Assembly (NCBI GenBank): GCA_029940115.1
Contig: JAOZRQ010000196.1
Coordinates: 1 to 11,188 of the forward strand
Length of the DNA stretch: 11,188 bases
Reading direction: 5' to 3'
Source: Desulfobacterales bacterium
GTDB lineage: Bacteria; Desulfobacterota; Desulfobacteria; Desulfobacterales; 4be13
Shown: positions 1 through 7,331 of the stretch, one piece after another
Layout: each line of letters starts with the position of its first letter
How positions within the stretch are numbered: the first letter of the stretch is position 1
The notes under the pieces: generated by a model
What the model saw: the letters and a program-made list of their open reading frames with translations, nothing else
What the model was told of the DNA's origin: nothing
The model's database searches: none
Program-made: the position numbers and the translations under genes

Positions 1-82
1 GGCAACAATCAAACCTGAACCCCACAGAAACCAACTCACCAACTCACCAACTCACAAACTCTTTAACTGATTTACATGGGAG
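1..82 (+). repeat. Leader repeat copy 1, 5' UTR of the STAS gene
   Basis: This stretch, ending in the Shine-Dalgarno of the STAS gene, is closely matched by 11074-11139, which precedes another gene in the same orientation. Shared blocks in order are GGCAACAA, CAAAC, CACAGAA or TACAGAA, CCAACTCA, CAAACTCTT and AACTGATTTACATGGGAG. This copy carries three tandem CCAACTCA units (31-54), where the other copy has one. The repeat may continue left of the window. No promoter could be recognised in it. Whether it is a regulatory leader or a by-product of gene duplication cannot be settled from the sequence. Confidence 0.75.
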
Positions 83-88
83 GAGGAG

Positions 89-400
89 ATGACAACATCA
101 ACAGAAAGGAGAGGAGATCGGGTCATCGTCAAGATTCTGAGGGACATTGACGATCTGAATGCCGGTGAGGAATTCAAGGCCGCTCTGATGGAGCTTTACA
201 GCAAAGGGGAAAAGGAGATCGTCATTGATTTTGGAGAGATCAGCATGATCAACAGCCACGGCATCGGCAAGATACTGATGTTCTACAGGCGATTCAAATC
301 CATTGGCGGCAACATCTATGTCGCGCCGCTCAACGACTCCATCAGAGAAGTGTTTGAATCCCTCATGTTGGATAACCTTATTCCGGAAATAAAGGTTTGA
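89..400 (+). CDS. STAS-domain anti-anti-sigma factor (anti-sigma factor antagonist)
   Basis: A 103-residue single-domain STAS protein of the SpoIIAA/RsbV/HsbA type and a cytosolic partner-switching regulator. The ATG at 89 follows a strong purine-rich Shine-Dalgarno (GGGAGGAGG, 78-86). The diagnostic region is IDFGEISMINSHGIGKIL (about residues 46-63). Ser56 aligns with the phosphorylated serine in the DSSG motif of SpoIIAA, though the flanking residues are Asn55 and His57 rather than Asp and Ser. The C-terminal part (YVAPLNDSIREVFESLML) fits the usual last strand and helix. Length is normal for the family. It is first in a three-gene operon with a phosphatase/kinase response regulator and a second receiver-kinase protein. 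Family knowledge predicts that HATPase domains phosphorylate Ser56 and the PP2C domain dephosphorylates it, so that the unphosphorylated form binds and neutralises an anti-sigma kinase or another target. The target is not in the window. Confidence 0.93.
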   Translation: MTTSTERRGDRVIVKILRDIDDLNAGEEFKAALMELYSKGEKEIVIDFGEISMINSHGIGKILMFYRRFKSIGGNIYVAPLNDSIREVFESLMLDNLIPEIKV

Positions 401-417
401 AACTTGAAACTTGAAAC
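397..417 (+). repeat. Triple TTGAAAC heptamer overlapping the STAS stop codon
   Basis: Three exact consecutive TTGAAAC units cover the TGA stop (398-400) and the first bases of the 33-bp gap before the next gene. The gap has no clear Shine-Dalgarno. The heptamer array may be slippage-derived and has no assigned function. Confidence 0.7.
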
Positions 418-433
418 CTTCTTTGATTGAAAA

Positions 434-2563
434 ATGCACGACAACGCACCCGAACAACTGAGCTTGCTGGTAGTGGATGATGAGGAGAGCATCACAGAAC
501 TCGTATCCTACATGCTGGCCAACACCCCCTATCACGTTCGCATCGCCAACTCTGGCGAGGATGCGCTGGCCATGATACGCGACGCGCCGGTGGATATCCT
601 CCTGACGGATATCAATATGCCAGATATCAGCGGGTTGGAACTGACGGAAGAGGTGTTGAGGATATGTCCGGACACCCTTGTCATCGCGATCACCGGATAT
701 GCGGATATTGATCTGGTGGTGCATTTCATGCGGCGTGGGGGGGTTGATTTCCTGCAAAAACCGATCAACAAAACCGCGCTCCGGGTCTCCGTTCAATCCG
801 CCGAGGAGAAACATCGGCTGAGAGAGCGGTTGCGGCAGGCGAGTGAAGAATTGAGACAGATGAACGCCGCACTTCAGCAGGAGATCATCGAAAGAAGGTG
901 CTCCCAAGAGGCGTTGCAGGCATCCGAACGGAGATATCGGGAGGTGTTTGAGAACGCGCCCTTTGGCATCTATCAGGCTTCCATGGAAGGGGAATTCATA
1001 CGGGTGAACCCTGCCATGGCCCGGATATTCGGGTTTGCATCTCCTGACGAGATGGTCTCCACTGTGAAGGACATATCAAAATTGTATGTTCAGCCGGATC
1101 AGCGAAAAGAGACCCTTGGGACGACTCTGGGTTGCAATGGATGGATTGCGATTCAGATGGAATTTTTTCGGAAAGACAAGACAATCCTCATCGCCCAAGT
1201 AACGATGCGAGCAGTCCGGAATGGTGACGCCGCGCCGCTCTATTTGGAAGGTTTTGTGGAGGATATCACCGAAAGAGAGGGACAGAGGCGGGCCTTTGAT
1301 CTGGAAATGGCCAGAGCCCAAGAGATCTACGACTTGGTTCTGGAGCCTGAGATGCCGATGATGCCCGGAGTGGAGATTCATGTGAAGTCTGTTCCTGCCA
1401 AGCGCATCGGCGGAGACGTGCTGGAGATTCTGAAACTAAATGAAAAGCGGTTTCTCATCTTCCTTGCCGATGTCACCGGGCACGGGATTCCCGCGGCCAT
1501 GACGGCCAGCACCCTGAAAACGCTCTTCAGGGAAATATCAAAGACAGAAGCCGACCCGGCAACCATATGCAGGCATCTGAATGGGATCATCTGCAAGACT
1601 ACGCTTCCCGACGATGTGATTGTGGCCTTCTGCGGACGGATGGACCTCGAAGCCATGACCCTCACCTATTATCTGAGCGGATTGCCGTTTCCGGTCATTC
1701 TCAGAGATGACGAGAAAATACGTCTGAAACCGACTGGCCTGCCCCTCGGCATCTTTGACAATCCGCTGATCAAGTGCAACGTGTTCACCCTTCAAAAAGG
1801 GGATATCTTCATCGCGTTCACAGACGGTGTCACCGAGGCCCGATCCGAAGACCATGAAATTTTCGGGAACAAGGCCGTGGAGGGGATTGTCAGGTGTGGA
1901 AAATGGGGTCTGCATACCATTGTCGAGGATATTGTCAGCGCCGCTTTCCAGTTTCGACAGAAACAAGCATTCCAAGATGATGTCATCATCTTGGCGATCC
2001 GTTTTTCTGATGGAGATGAGAATACCTTTCCAATGCCGGGAAACCGATTCTGCACACCGGAAAAGTGCGTGTTCAAAATGAAGACAAGGCATATCCGCAT
2101 TGATTCCGTGATTGACTTTGTCATGACGCATCTTGAGGAGAAGCATGGCACCCTTGTAAACATGAAGCTTATGAAAATCGCATTTTCCGAAGTGTTGAGC
2201 AACGCAGTCGAACACGGGAATCTGGAGATGACCGCGCTGAAAAATGATTCTGATTTTTACGGATCGGAGAAGTATCGGCAGATTTATGATGAACGAAAAC
2301 ACTCGGACAAGTATGGCGACAAGATGATTCTCATCGAATGTCTGCATCACCCCGATCACCTGGAAATTTCTGTGGAAGATGAGGGTCCCGGGTTTGACTT
2401 GGCGGCTGTCCCTGATCCGACCCGTGAGGAGAATCTCACCCGTCTGTCCGGCAGAGGCATCGCGGTGGCAAAAATGTACGCAGATCAGGTCACCTACAAA
2501 GGGAGCAAGGCAATCATGATGAAGATGAGGATGAAGAACGGGGAGGGGCACGGGCTTCCCTAA
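434..2563 (+). CDS. REC-PAS-PP2C(SpoIIE)-HATPase response regulator, HsbR/RsbU-like
   Basis: A 709-residue cytosolic signalling protein. The receiver domain is about residues 9-125, with acidic pocket Asp15/Asp16, phospho-acceptor Asp59 (LLTDINMPD), Thr87 and Lys109. A heptad-rich coiled coil follows (about 118-165), then a PAS sensor (about 166-285, RRYREVFENAPFGIY). The SpoIIE-type PP2C phosphatase spans about 310-525, with metal-ligand candidates Asp328 (RIGGD), Asp346 (ADVTGHG), Asp464 (FTDGVTEA) and Asp516 (DDVIILAI). The C-terminal GHKL/HATPase kinase (about 560-705) has N-box Glu586/Asn590 (NAVEHGN), G1 box DEGPGF (Asp649) and G2 SGRGIA. The order receiver, phosphatase, kinase is that of Pseudomonas HsbR and Shewanella CrsR, which act on a STAS partner; the PAS domain is an addition. 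The substrate is probably the STAS protein just upstream. The ATG at 434 lacks a good Shine-Dalgarno, so translation may depend on the upstream gene. All catalytic motifs look intact. Confidence 0.93.
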   Translation: MHDNAPEQLSLLVVDDEESITELVSYMLANTPYHVRIANSGEDALAMIRDAPVDILLTDINMPDISGLELTEEVLRICPDTLVIAITGYADIDLVVHFMRRGGVDFLQKPINKTALRVSVQSAEEKHRLRERLRQASEELRQMNAALQQEIIERRCSQEALQASERRYREVFENAPFGIYQASMEGEFIRVNPAMARIFGFASPDEMVSTVKDISKLYVQPDQRKETLGTTLGCNGWIAIQMEFFRKDKTILIAQVTMRAVRNGDAAPLYLEGFVEDITEREGQRRAFDLEMARAQEIYDLVLEPEMPMMPGVEIHVKSVPAKRIGGDVLEILKLNEKRFLIFLADVTGHGIPAAMTASTLKTLFREISKTEADPATICRHLNGIICKTTLPDDVIVAFCGRMDLEAMTLTYYLSGLPFPVILRDDEKIRLKPTGLPLGIFDNPLIKCNVFTLQKGDIFIAFTDGVTEARSEDHEIFGNKAVEGIVRCGKWGLHTIVEDIVSAAFQFRQKQAFQDDVIILAIRFSDGDENTFPMPGNRFCTPEKCVFKMKTRHIRIDSVIDFVMTHLEEKHGTLVNMKLMKIAFSEVLSNAVEHGNLEMTALKNDSDFYGSEKYRQIYDERKHSDKYGDKMILIECLHHPDHLEISVEDEGPGFDLAAVPDPTREENLTRLSGRGIAVAKMYADQVTYKGSKAIMMKMRMKNGEGHGLP

Positions 2564-2610
2564 ATCCGTTATGGCCAGAGGATGAACCAGAACAGAACAT
2601 AGGAACACTT

Positions 2611-3525
2611 ATGACACCAACCATACTGGTTGCGGATGATGAACGGGTCAACCTGTCGCTTGTCGTCACCCTGCTGAAAGAGGAGAGTTGCCGGGTCGTT
2701 TCGGCTGAAGATGGCTTGACCGCTTGGGAATTGTTGGAAAAGAGGCCCGAAGATTACGATGCGGTCATTCTGGACAGAAAGATGCCGCATATGACCGGTA
2801 TGGACGTGCTCGCCAAGATGAAGACGCATGAGACGCTCAAGATGGTTCCGGTGATCTTTCAGACCTCGATGGACAAGGCGGAGGAGATCGCCGAGGGACT
2901 TCAGGCGGGCGTGAACTATTATCTCACAAAGCCGCTGAGAAAGAAGATATTTCTGGCAGTGGTCAAGACTGCGCTATCCGGTCGTCTCCTTTACCGATCC
3001 TTGTGGAAAGGGCTTCGTCAAGTTGAAAACCCGTTCAACATGACAAGAATCGGGTATTTTGAATTGCAGACTCCAGAAGAGGCGCAAATGCTTTCCAGCC
3101 TGCTGGCGAGTGTCTGCCCCAGATCGAACAAGGTCGCGCTCGGTCTGTGGGAGTTGTTGCTGAACGCGGTGGAACACGGCAATATCGGGATCACCTATGA
3201 GGAGAAAGCGGCGCTCCTTGAGAAGGACGAATGGGAGACCGAACTGAAACGCCGACTGGCCCTGCCGGAGAACGCGCCCCGGAAAGTGGTTGTCCAGTTT
3301 GAAAGCTCAGACACGGAGATCCGGTTCCTCGTACGGGATCAGGGCCCCGGGTTCGACTGGCGGTCATTCATGGAATTCAGACCAGATCGGGCCTTTGATC
3401 CCAACGGACGCGGCATCCACATGGCCCGGACCCTCAGCTTTGACCGGATCGAATATATCGGATCAGGCAACCAAGTGATGGCAGTGATTGAAAGGAAGGA
3501 TGAAGGGTTAAGGGTTAAGGGTTAA
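2611..3525 (+). CDS. REC-HATPase response regulator with anti-sigma-type serine kinase domain
   Basis: A 304-residue protein with an N-terminal receiver (about 3-120: Asp9/Asp10, phospho-acceptor Asp55 in ILDRKMP, Thr85, Lys107) joined to a GHKL ATPase of the RsbW/HATPase_c_2 type (about 150-300: N-box Asn185 in NAVEHGN, G1 Asp243 in RDQGPGFDW, G2 NGRGIH). There is no histidine-kinase dimerisation domain and no PP2C domain. It therefore resembles a receiver-controlled serine kinase rather than a sensor kinase. Its HATPase shares the NAVEHGN heptapeptide with the preceding protein, and both have a long charged insert between N-box and G1, so the two kinase domains are probably related. The ATG at 2611 has an AGGAA Shine-Dalgarno at 2601-2605 and lies 47 bp after the previous gene. 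It may be a second, opposing kinase for the STAS protein. The last six residues (GLRVKG) and the TAA stop are encoded by a GGGTTAA tandem array. Confidence 0.9.
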   Translation: MTPTILVADDERVNLSLVVTLLKEESCRVVSAEDGLTAWELLEKRPEDYDAVILDRKMPHMTGMDVLAKMKTHETLKMVPVIFQTSMDKAEEIAEGLQAGVNYYLTKPLRKKIFLAVVKTALSGRLLYRSLWKGLRQVENPFNMTRIGYFELQTPEEAQMLSSLLASVCPRSNKVALGLWELLLNAVEHGNIGITYEEKAALLEKDEWETELKRRLALPENAPRKVVVQFESSDTEIRFLVRDQGPGFDWRSFMEFRPDRAFDPNGRGIHMARTLSFDRIEYIGSGNQVMAVIERKDEGLRVKG

Positions 3526-3532
3526 GGGTTAA
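3505..3532 (+). repeat. Four tandem GGGTTAA heptamers spanning a stop codon
   Basis: Four exact GGGTTAA units run through the end of the REC-HATPase gene, encode its final residues GLRVKG and provide its TAA stop (3523-3525). A degenerate GGTTAG follows. Related CCTTAACCCTTT and TTTAACCCTTACC occur at 8777-8788 and 9047-9059, so the motif recurs in the intergenic DNA of this window. Confidence 0.85.
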
Positions 3533-3545
3533 GGTTAGAAAACCA

Positions 3546-3674
3546 CCTTGCCCGTGCCGTGCCCCGGAAACTGGGCACGTACAAGGGCGCGGGCAGAGTT
3601 TTCAAACACCTGTTGCCCCTCTGCCCATGCCCCAGTTCGGGCAGGGGCACGGGCAAGGGAGTTTTCAAACACCT
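3546..3674. repeat. GC-rich intergenic repeat block between convergent genes
   Basis: The gap between two convergent genes (3526-3694) contains a perfect 13-bp inverted repeat, CCTTGCCCGTGCC (3546-3558) against GGCACGGGCAAGG (3646-3658). It also has an exact direct repeat, GTTTTCAAACACCT, at 3598-3611 and 3661-3674, each copy preceded by a GGGCA-containing purine run. The same GGGCACGGGC vocabulary reappears at 6186-6240 on the other side of the CDF-TPR gene. It is probably a dispersed intergenic repeat family. Confidence 0.65.
3558..3579. terminator. Candidate hairpin between convergent genes
   Basis: CGTGCCC (3558-3564) and GGGCACG (3573-3579) form a perfect 7-bp GC-rich stem with an 8-nt loop, 33 bp past the REC-HATPase stop. 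It is well placed to end transcription from either side, but no T-tract follows on either strand, so intrinsic termination is uncertain. A second possible stem, CTGCCC/GGGCAG, lies at 3621-3644. Confidence 0.35.
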
Positions 3675-3694
3675 TCTAAGGTGAACATCAAGCA

Positions 3695-6172
3695 TCAATT
3701 CTTCGCCATGAATTTTTTGACCTTCTCCACGTCCGGCGATTTGAGATGTTTCAGGAGCGTCACCGAGAGCTGGGACATTTTTGCAATGATGGCCGCTTTT
3801 CCCTTTTCGTCGTTCAGCTTGGTCTTGATTTCCAGCAGTTTCTGATAAAGATTCAATGCCTTGTTGATCTGACCTTGGCCGGTGTATATCTTTGCCATCG
3901 AATCAATGTCCGCCTCCATCTCCCTGAGGCTGCCGATCTTCTCCTTGGTCTCCAAGGATTGCTGATACAGGGGTAGCGCTTTGTCGGTCTCCCCCTGTTT
4001 CGTATGGATCTCCGCCATCTGATGGAGTATCTCTGCCTTGCCCTGCATGTCGCTGGCATCTTGCCGAATATCCAAGGCTTGACGGAAAAGTTTCAGGGCC
4101 CTTTCGTTCTTCTCCTGATTCGCATATATTTCGGCCATGCAGGTCAGCGTGTCGGCCTTATCCTCCATGGCATGGATGCTCTCCCAGAGTTCCAATGCCT
4201 GCCGGAAGAAGATCAACGCTCCCTTGACCCGGTATTGTTTGGCGTGAATTTCCGCCATATGATGCAACACCGAGGCCCGGCCCCGCCGGTCCTCCTCGGG
4301 GAAATGCGGCAGGGCCTGCTTGTAATAGGTCAGCGCGTTGTCGAGGTTCCCGAGCCTTTTTTCCACCCGTGCGAGATTACGCAACAGGCGATAATTGTTC
4401 TCCGATATCTTCAGGGCCTTTTCATACAAACGGACAGACTTCTCAAATTCCCCGCGGTCGTTCCAGAGACTCGTGAGATGATCCGACATTTCCAAAGCCA
4501 TCTCCCGCGCCTGACTTGCCAAAGCAAGCCTGAAAATCTCAAGGCACTGGGCCTCGGTGGGCGCTTCCATCTCCCCCTCCCACCAGATGCGATACAACGT
4601 CATGGCGGCCATATGATGCCGGTCATTCCGATCCTCTGGAAATTCCGCTTTCAGGTTTTGGGACAAGAGCGGCAACATACGATAGACCTTTTCGGACGCG
4701 TCACGCGTGATCTCCAAAAGCCCCAAGGCGGCGGCCCGATCGGTATGCTCATCCATCTCTTGGATATCTTCGCAGACAGCCAGCACCCCAGCTTTTGGCA
4801 CAGGCAACAGATACATCTGCATCCGCGCGAGCATTCGCCGCAGTTCCGGCCGTTGCTGCCTCAGCAATTCCTCAGCCAAGGCCGTTTCTCGAAACTCAGG
4901 GTCCGCGGCCTCCATTTTCACCAGAACAGATTCATAATTCAGCCACTTTTCCGAGAAAATCTCGAACAGCCATTCCATCAGACGCCGGTTCTCCACCGTG
5001 ACGGCCATGGCTCTCGACATGATTTTGGGCGGCACGTCCCATTCCTTTTTCTGCAACCGTTCGGCCGGCCCACCCCTTGCGGTCAAGGTGTTGAGGTTCC
5101 AACGATGCTCCCGTTTGGGGCCTTCCCGCTCCCGCAGGGGACAGCGGTACCGGCTGCAAAAGGGGCAGTCGGTCTCAATGCAGGGTTCGCTGTGGATGAA
5201 GGCGTTTGCCGCCTTCCCCCCGAACTTGTCATTGAAGATTCTTCTCAATTCCTTGGACTCGAGTTCCGCCCTTTCCAAAGTGAAATCCCGGGGCAGAATC
5301 AGATGGAACTTGATGTTGATCCGTTTTTTGGCGTGCCACGCCCGAAGCTGGTGAATGTCAATCCATGTGTCCTTGCGATGCTCGTTCACCAGTCTGACGA
5401 GCACATTCAGAAAGTCGGGTTCGGACACATCCTCCCTGATGCCTTTGAAGGGGAGAAGGATCAGGGTGCCGCCTTTGGCAAGAATATGGATCCCGATCAG
5501 GCAGGCGACCCAGCCGTCCAGCCAGAACACGCCTGTCATCAGGCCGATGAAGAGGCTGATCAGCACCGCGCCGGACCCGTACATGTCTCTCCACATCTCC
5601 CTGCCGTGTTCGGTGAGAAGGGGGGTTTCAGTCCGCTCCCCCACACGGATCAGCTTGAAACCCAAAAAGAGCTTGACCACACCCGCGATGAGAAGGAACA
5701 GCATCCCCTGTTGAAGCTCGGAAAGTTGCCTGGGATAGAAGGCTTGGGAGGAGCCAGCCATCAGAACGCCCATCGTGGCGAGAATGATCAAGGTCCCCTT
5801 GAAACCTGCCGAAAAGTATCTGATCTTCTCTTGGCGCAGGGACTGAAGGTCCTTGGCATCCTTGGTCGTGAGCAGGATGTTTCCCAGCGCAAAAACCGCC
5901 GTGCCCGCGTTCATGGCAGATATGAGAATGTCGGAAATGACCGCTGCGGAGTGGGTGAGCCGGTAAACATAGAACTTGACAACCATCAGCGCGACCCCCA
6001 CAAGAAGGGAGAGTGTGCTGACGATCAGGCGGGCCTTGACATTCGCCTTTTCAAGAGATTCCGCGTCATTCTGCTGATTGACAAGCGCAGACACATCATA
6101 TTCAGTCTCTTGGATATCAATGGACTGGACATCTTTCAGCAGTTCGGAAAGGTCATCTTCATGTTCGGCCAT
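3695..6172 (-). CDS. CDF-family cation transporter-like protein fused to a TPR array
   Basis: An 825-residue membrane protein. The start at 6172 (MAEHEDDLSELL) is preceded by GAGGGAA at good spacing; an upstream in-frame extension to 6301 would cross the neighbouring gene and the repeat. Residues 46-245 hold six hydrophobic segments (about 46-70, 78-101, 122-143, 155-177, 198-216, 219-242) laid out as in cation diffusion facilitators. Residues about 255-330 match the CDF cytoplasmic dimer domain (DIHQLRAWHAKKRINIKFHL, then FIHSEPC). A four-cysteine knuckle follows: Cys331, Cys336, Cys339, Cys344 (C-x4-C-x2-C-x4-C). Residues about 380-560 are helical and unrecognised. Residues about 560-805 are TPRs with near-exact 40-residue period (MAEIHAKQ, MAEIYANQ, MAEIHTKQ, MAKIYTGQ at 639, 679, 719, 759). 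By-eye alignment puts Ile84 and Asn88 at the TM2 metal-ligand positions and Glu192/Asp196 in TM5, so classical zinc transport is doubtful. CDF proteins are usually about 300 residues. Last gene of a four-gene strand run. Confidence 0.85.
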   Translation of the reverse strand: MAEHEDDLSELLKDVQSIDIQETEYDVSALVNQQNDAESLEKANVKARLIVSTLSLLVGVALMVVKFYVYRLTHSAAVISDILISAMNAGTAVFALGNILLTTKDAKDLQSLRQEKIRYFSAGFKGTLIILATMGVLMAGSSQAFYPRQLSELQQGMLFLLIAGVVKLFLGFKLIRVGERTETPLLTEHGREMWRDMYGSGAVLISLFIGLMTGVFWLDGWVACLIGIHILAKGGTLILLPFKGIREDVSEPDFLNVLVRLVNEHRKDTWIDIHQLRAWHAKKRINIKFHLILPRDFTLERAELESKELRRIFNDKFGGKAANAFIHSEPCIETDCPFCSRYRCPLREREGPKREHRWNLNTLTARGGPAERLQKKEWDVPPKIMSRAMAVTVENRRLMEWLFEIFSEKWLNYESVLVKMEAADPEFRETALAEELLRQQRPELRRMLARMQMYLLPVPKAGVLAVCEDIQEMDEHTDRAAALGLLEITRDASEKVYRMLPLLSQNLKAEFPEDRNDRHHMAAMTLYRIWWEGEMEAPTEAQCLEIFRLALASQAREMALEMSDHLTSLWNDRGEFEKSVRLYEKALKISENNYRLLRNLARVEKRLGNLDNALTYYKQALPHFPEEDRRGRASVLHHMAEIHAKQYRVKGALIFFRQALELWESIHAMEDKADTLTCMAEIYANQEKNERALKLFRQALDIRQDASDMQGKAEILHQMAEIHTKQGETDKALPLYQQSLETKEKIGSLREMEADIDSMAKIYTGQGQINKALNLYQKLLEIKTKLNDEKGKAAIIAKMSQLSVTLLKHLKSPDVEKVKKFMAKN

Positions 6173-6185
6173 TCGGGTTCCCTCG

Positions 6186-6240
6186 TTGCCCGCGCCCGTG
6201 CCCTTCCCCTTCCCCGTTTTTCGGGCAAGGGCGAGGCGGG
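6186..6240. repeat. GC-rich structured repeat between two genes
   Basis: This lies in the 79-bp gap between the zinc-ribbon membrane protein gene and the CDF-TPR gene. TTGCCCG (6186-6192) pairs with CGGGCAA (6222-6228) around a pyrimidine-rich loop, with more GGGCGAGGCGGGC to the right. Read on the - strand it includes GGGCACGGGC and GGGCAA, as in the block at 3546-3674. It sits just upstream of the CDF-TPR Shine-Dalgarno and could modulate distal operon expression. Confidence 0.5.
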
Positions 6241-6251
6241 CAGGTACGGGG

Positions 6252-7331
6252 TTAATATCTGATCGCGAACACCAGGATATATCCGATGGGACCCACGACA
6301 ATCAGGAATGCCCTGACATATATCAGGTATTCAATTTCCGCGATGTTCAAAAAATTATGTTTTCTTTCAAGCCCTATCAGGATTTTGACGAGCAGGTAAA
6401 AGCAGCCTGACATAAACTCCCGCCAAGTGATCATGATGAACAGGATGATTTTGACGATGCTTCTGAATATTTCATGGAACACCCGGAACATGCCAAACCC
6501 ATATGTGAAAGGATAAGAGAGGCGGTTTCTCAATTTCAGGGAGAGGCGAGGTTCAATCAGAAAATAGAGTGAGAGCAAGGCGCCGAGCAGAACAAATCCC
6601 GATATCAGCGCAAACATCAGCATCATGGGAAATTCGCTCTCCACATCCATATGGGTTGCCAAGCCGATTTTCAGGAGCATTCCCCGAGTGGTTTCAGGCA
6701 GATGGGAAATGTCAGCATCCAGAGTCCACAATCTCAGGGCAACAAAAAAACATGTCACAGCATACATCATCGCGAGGAAGAACTCGATTTTCGGTTCAGG
6801 GTATGTGTTCAATTTCAATGACTTCATCAGATGGTTGACATTGACTTTCTCTCTCAAGGTTTCGCCGAAATAGACTTTCACCTGTTCGATGATTGTCTCG
6901 GAGAGAAATATGCCCACCAATGTCGCTATGGTTGCAAAGACGGTGTCGAGTATCAGGGCGTGTCCCGCGGCCATCTTATACTGGGCGATGATGAAAAGCG
7001 TCAGAAAAATGGTGCCCCCCATGATGAGAAAAATTTTTTCATGATTCAGCAGGATGGGAAAATCTGACCCCTTTTTTTCATAAAGTCTTTCCCAGACGGC
7101 TCTCTCTTTCTCTCCATGGCTTTCAGACAGGCCGCCGCCGTCAAGAGGAATCGCGCCGCCATTCTCCTTGTTGTCCTCAACAAGCTTGAACTCGGTGATT
7201 CCGCACAAGGGGCAATGCCTGATCCCCTCCTTGAATTCGCTCTTGTCAATCCAGAATCTGCCGGAACAACTCTGGCACTCGAATCGGATCTGCTCTTGGT
7301 ATTGGATGACAGGTTCATTTTTGGCGTTCAT
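6252..7331 (-). CDS. Zinc-ribbon multi-pass membrane protein of unknown function
   Basis: A 359-residue protein that I do not recognise as a named family. The cytosolic N-terminus has a C-x2-C...C-x2-C zinc ribbon (Cys19, Cys22, Cys40, Cys43: CQSC and CPLC). A charged linker follows, then about six hydrophobic segments (about 100-118, 127-145, 183-201, 234-258, 291-320, 338-356). The protein ends in a short hydrophobic tail, AIRY. The ATG at 7331 overlaps the stop of the upstream gene as ATGA and has a good Shine-Dalgarno (GAGGTGAT) inside the end of that gene. Both indicate translational coupling in one operon. No catalytic motif is visible. A metal- or nucleic-acid-linked membrane role, or an effector role for the adjacent ATPase-TOPRIM pair, is conceivable but unproven. 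Confidence 0.85.
   Translation of the reverse strand: MNAKNEPVIQYQEQIRFECQSCSGRFWIDKSEFKEGIRHCPLCGITEFKLVEDNKENGGAIPLDGGGLSESHGEKERAVWERLYEKKGSDFPILLNHEKIFLIMGGTIFLTLFIIAQYKMAAGHALILDTVFATIATLVGIFLSETIIEQVKVYFGETLREKVNVNHLMKSLKLNTYPEPKIEFFLAMMYAVTCFFVALRLWTLDADISHLPETTRGMLLKIGLATHMDVESEFPMMLMFALISGFVLLGALLSLYFLIEPRLSLKLRNRLSYPFTYGFGMFRVFHEIFRSIVKIILFIMITWREFMSGCFYLLVKILIGLERKHNFLNIAEIEYLIYVRAFLIVVGPIGYILVFAIRY

Noticed and set aside
31..54. CCAACTCA triplet as a CRISPR-like array
   Set aside because: The units are 8 bp and directly adjacent with no spacers, and no cas gene is present.
1538..2608. A 356-residue open frame on the - strand opposite the REC-PAS-PP2C-HATPase gene
   Set aside because: It is antisense to well-conserved PP2C and HATPase motifs and has no recognisable domain or translation signal.
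3505..3532. GGGTTAA units as a linear chromosome telomere
   Set aside because: There are only four units, internal to a gene and followed by ordinary genes. It is better viewed as a minisatellite-type repeat.
4004..6262. A 752-residue open frame on the + strand opposite the CDF-TPR gene
   Set aside because: It lies almost entirely antisense to a gene with clear transmembrane and TPR signatures, is rich in His, Pro and Gln without any domain pattern, and has no Shine-Dalgarno. It is a shadow frame.
6173..6301. N-terminal extension of the CDF-TPR protein by 43 residues
   Set aside because: It would be translated from within the upstream gene and through a GC-rich repeat (residues such as KTGKGKGTGAG). 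The start at 6172 has a proper Shine-Dalgarno.
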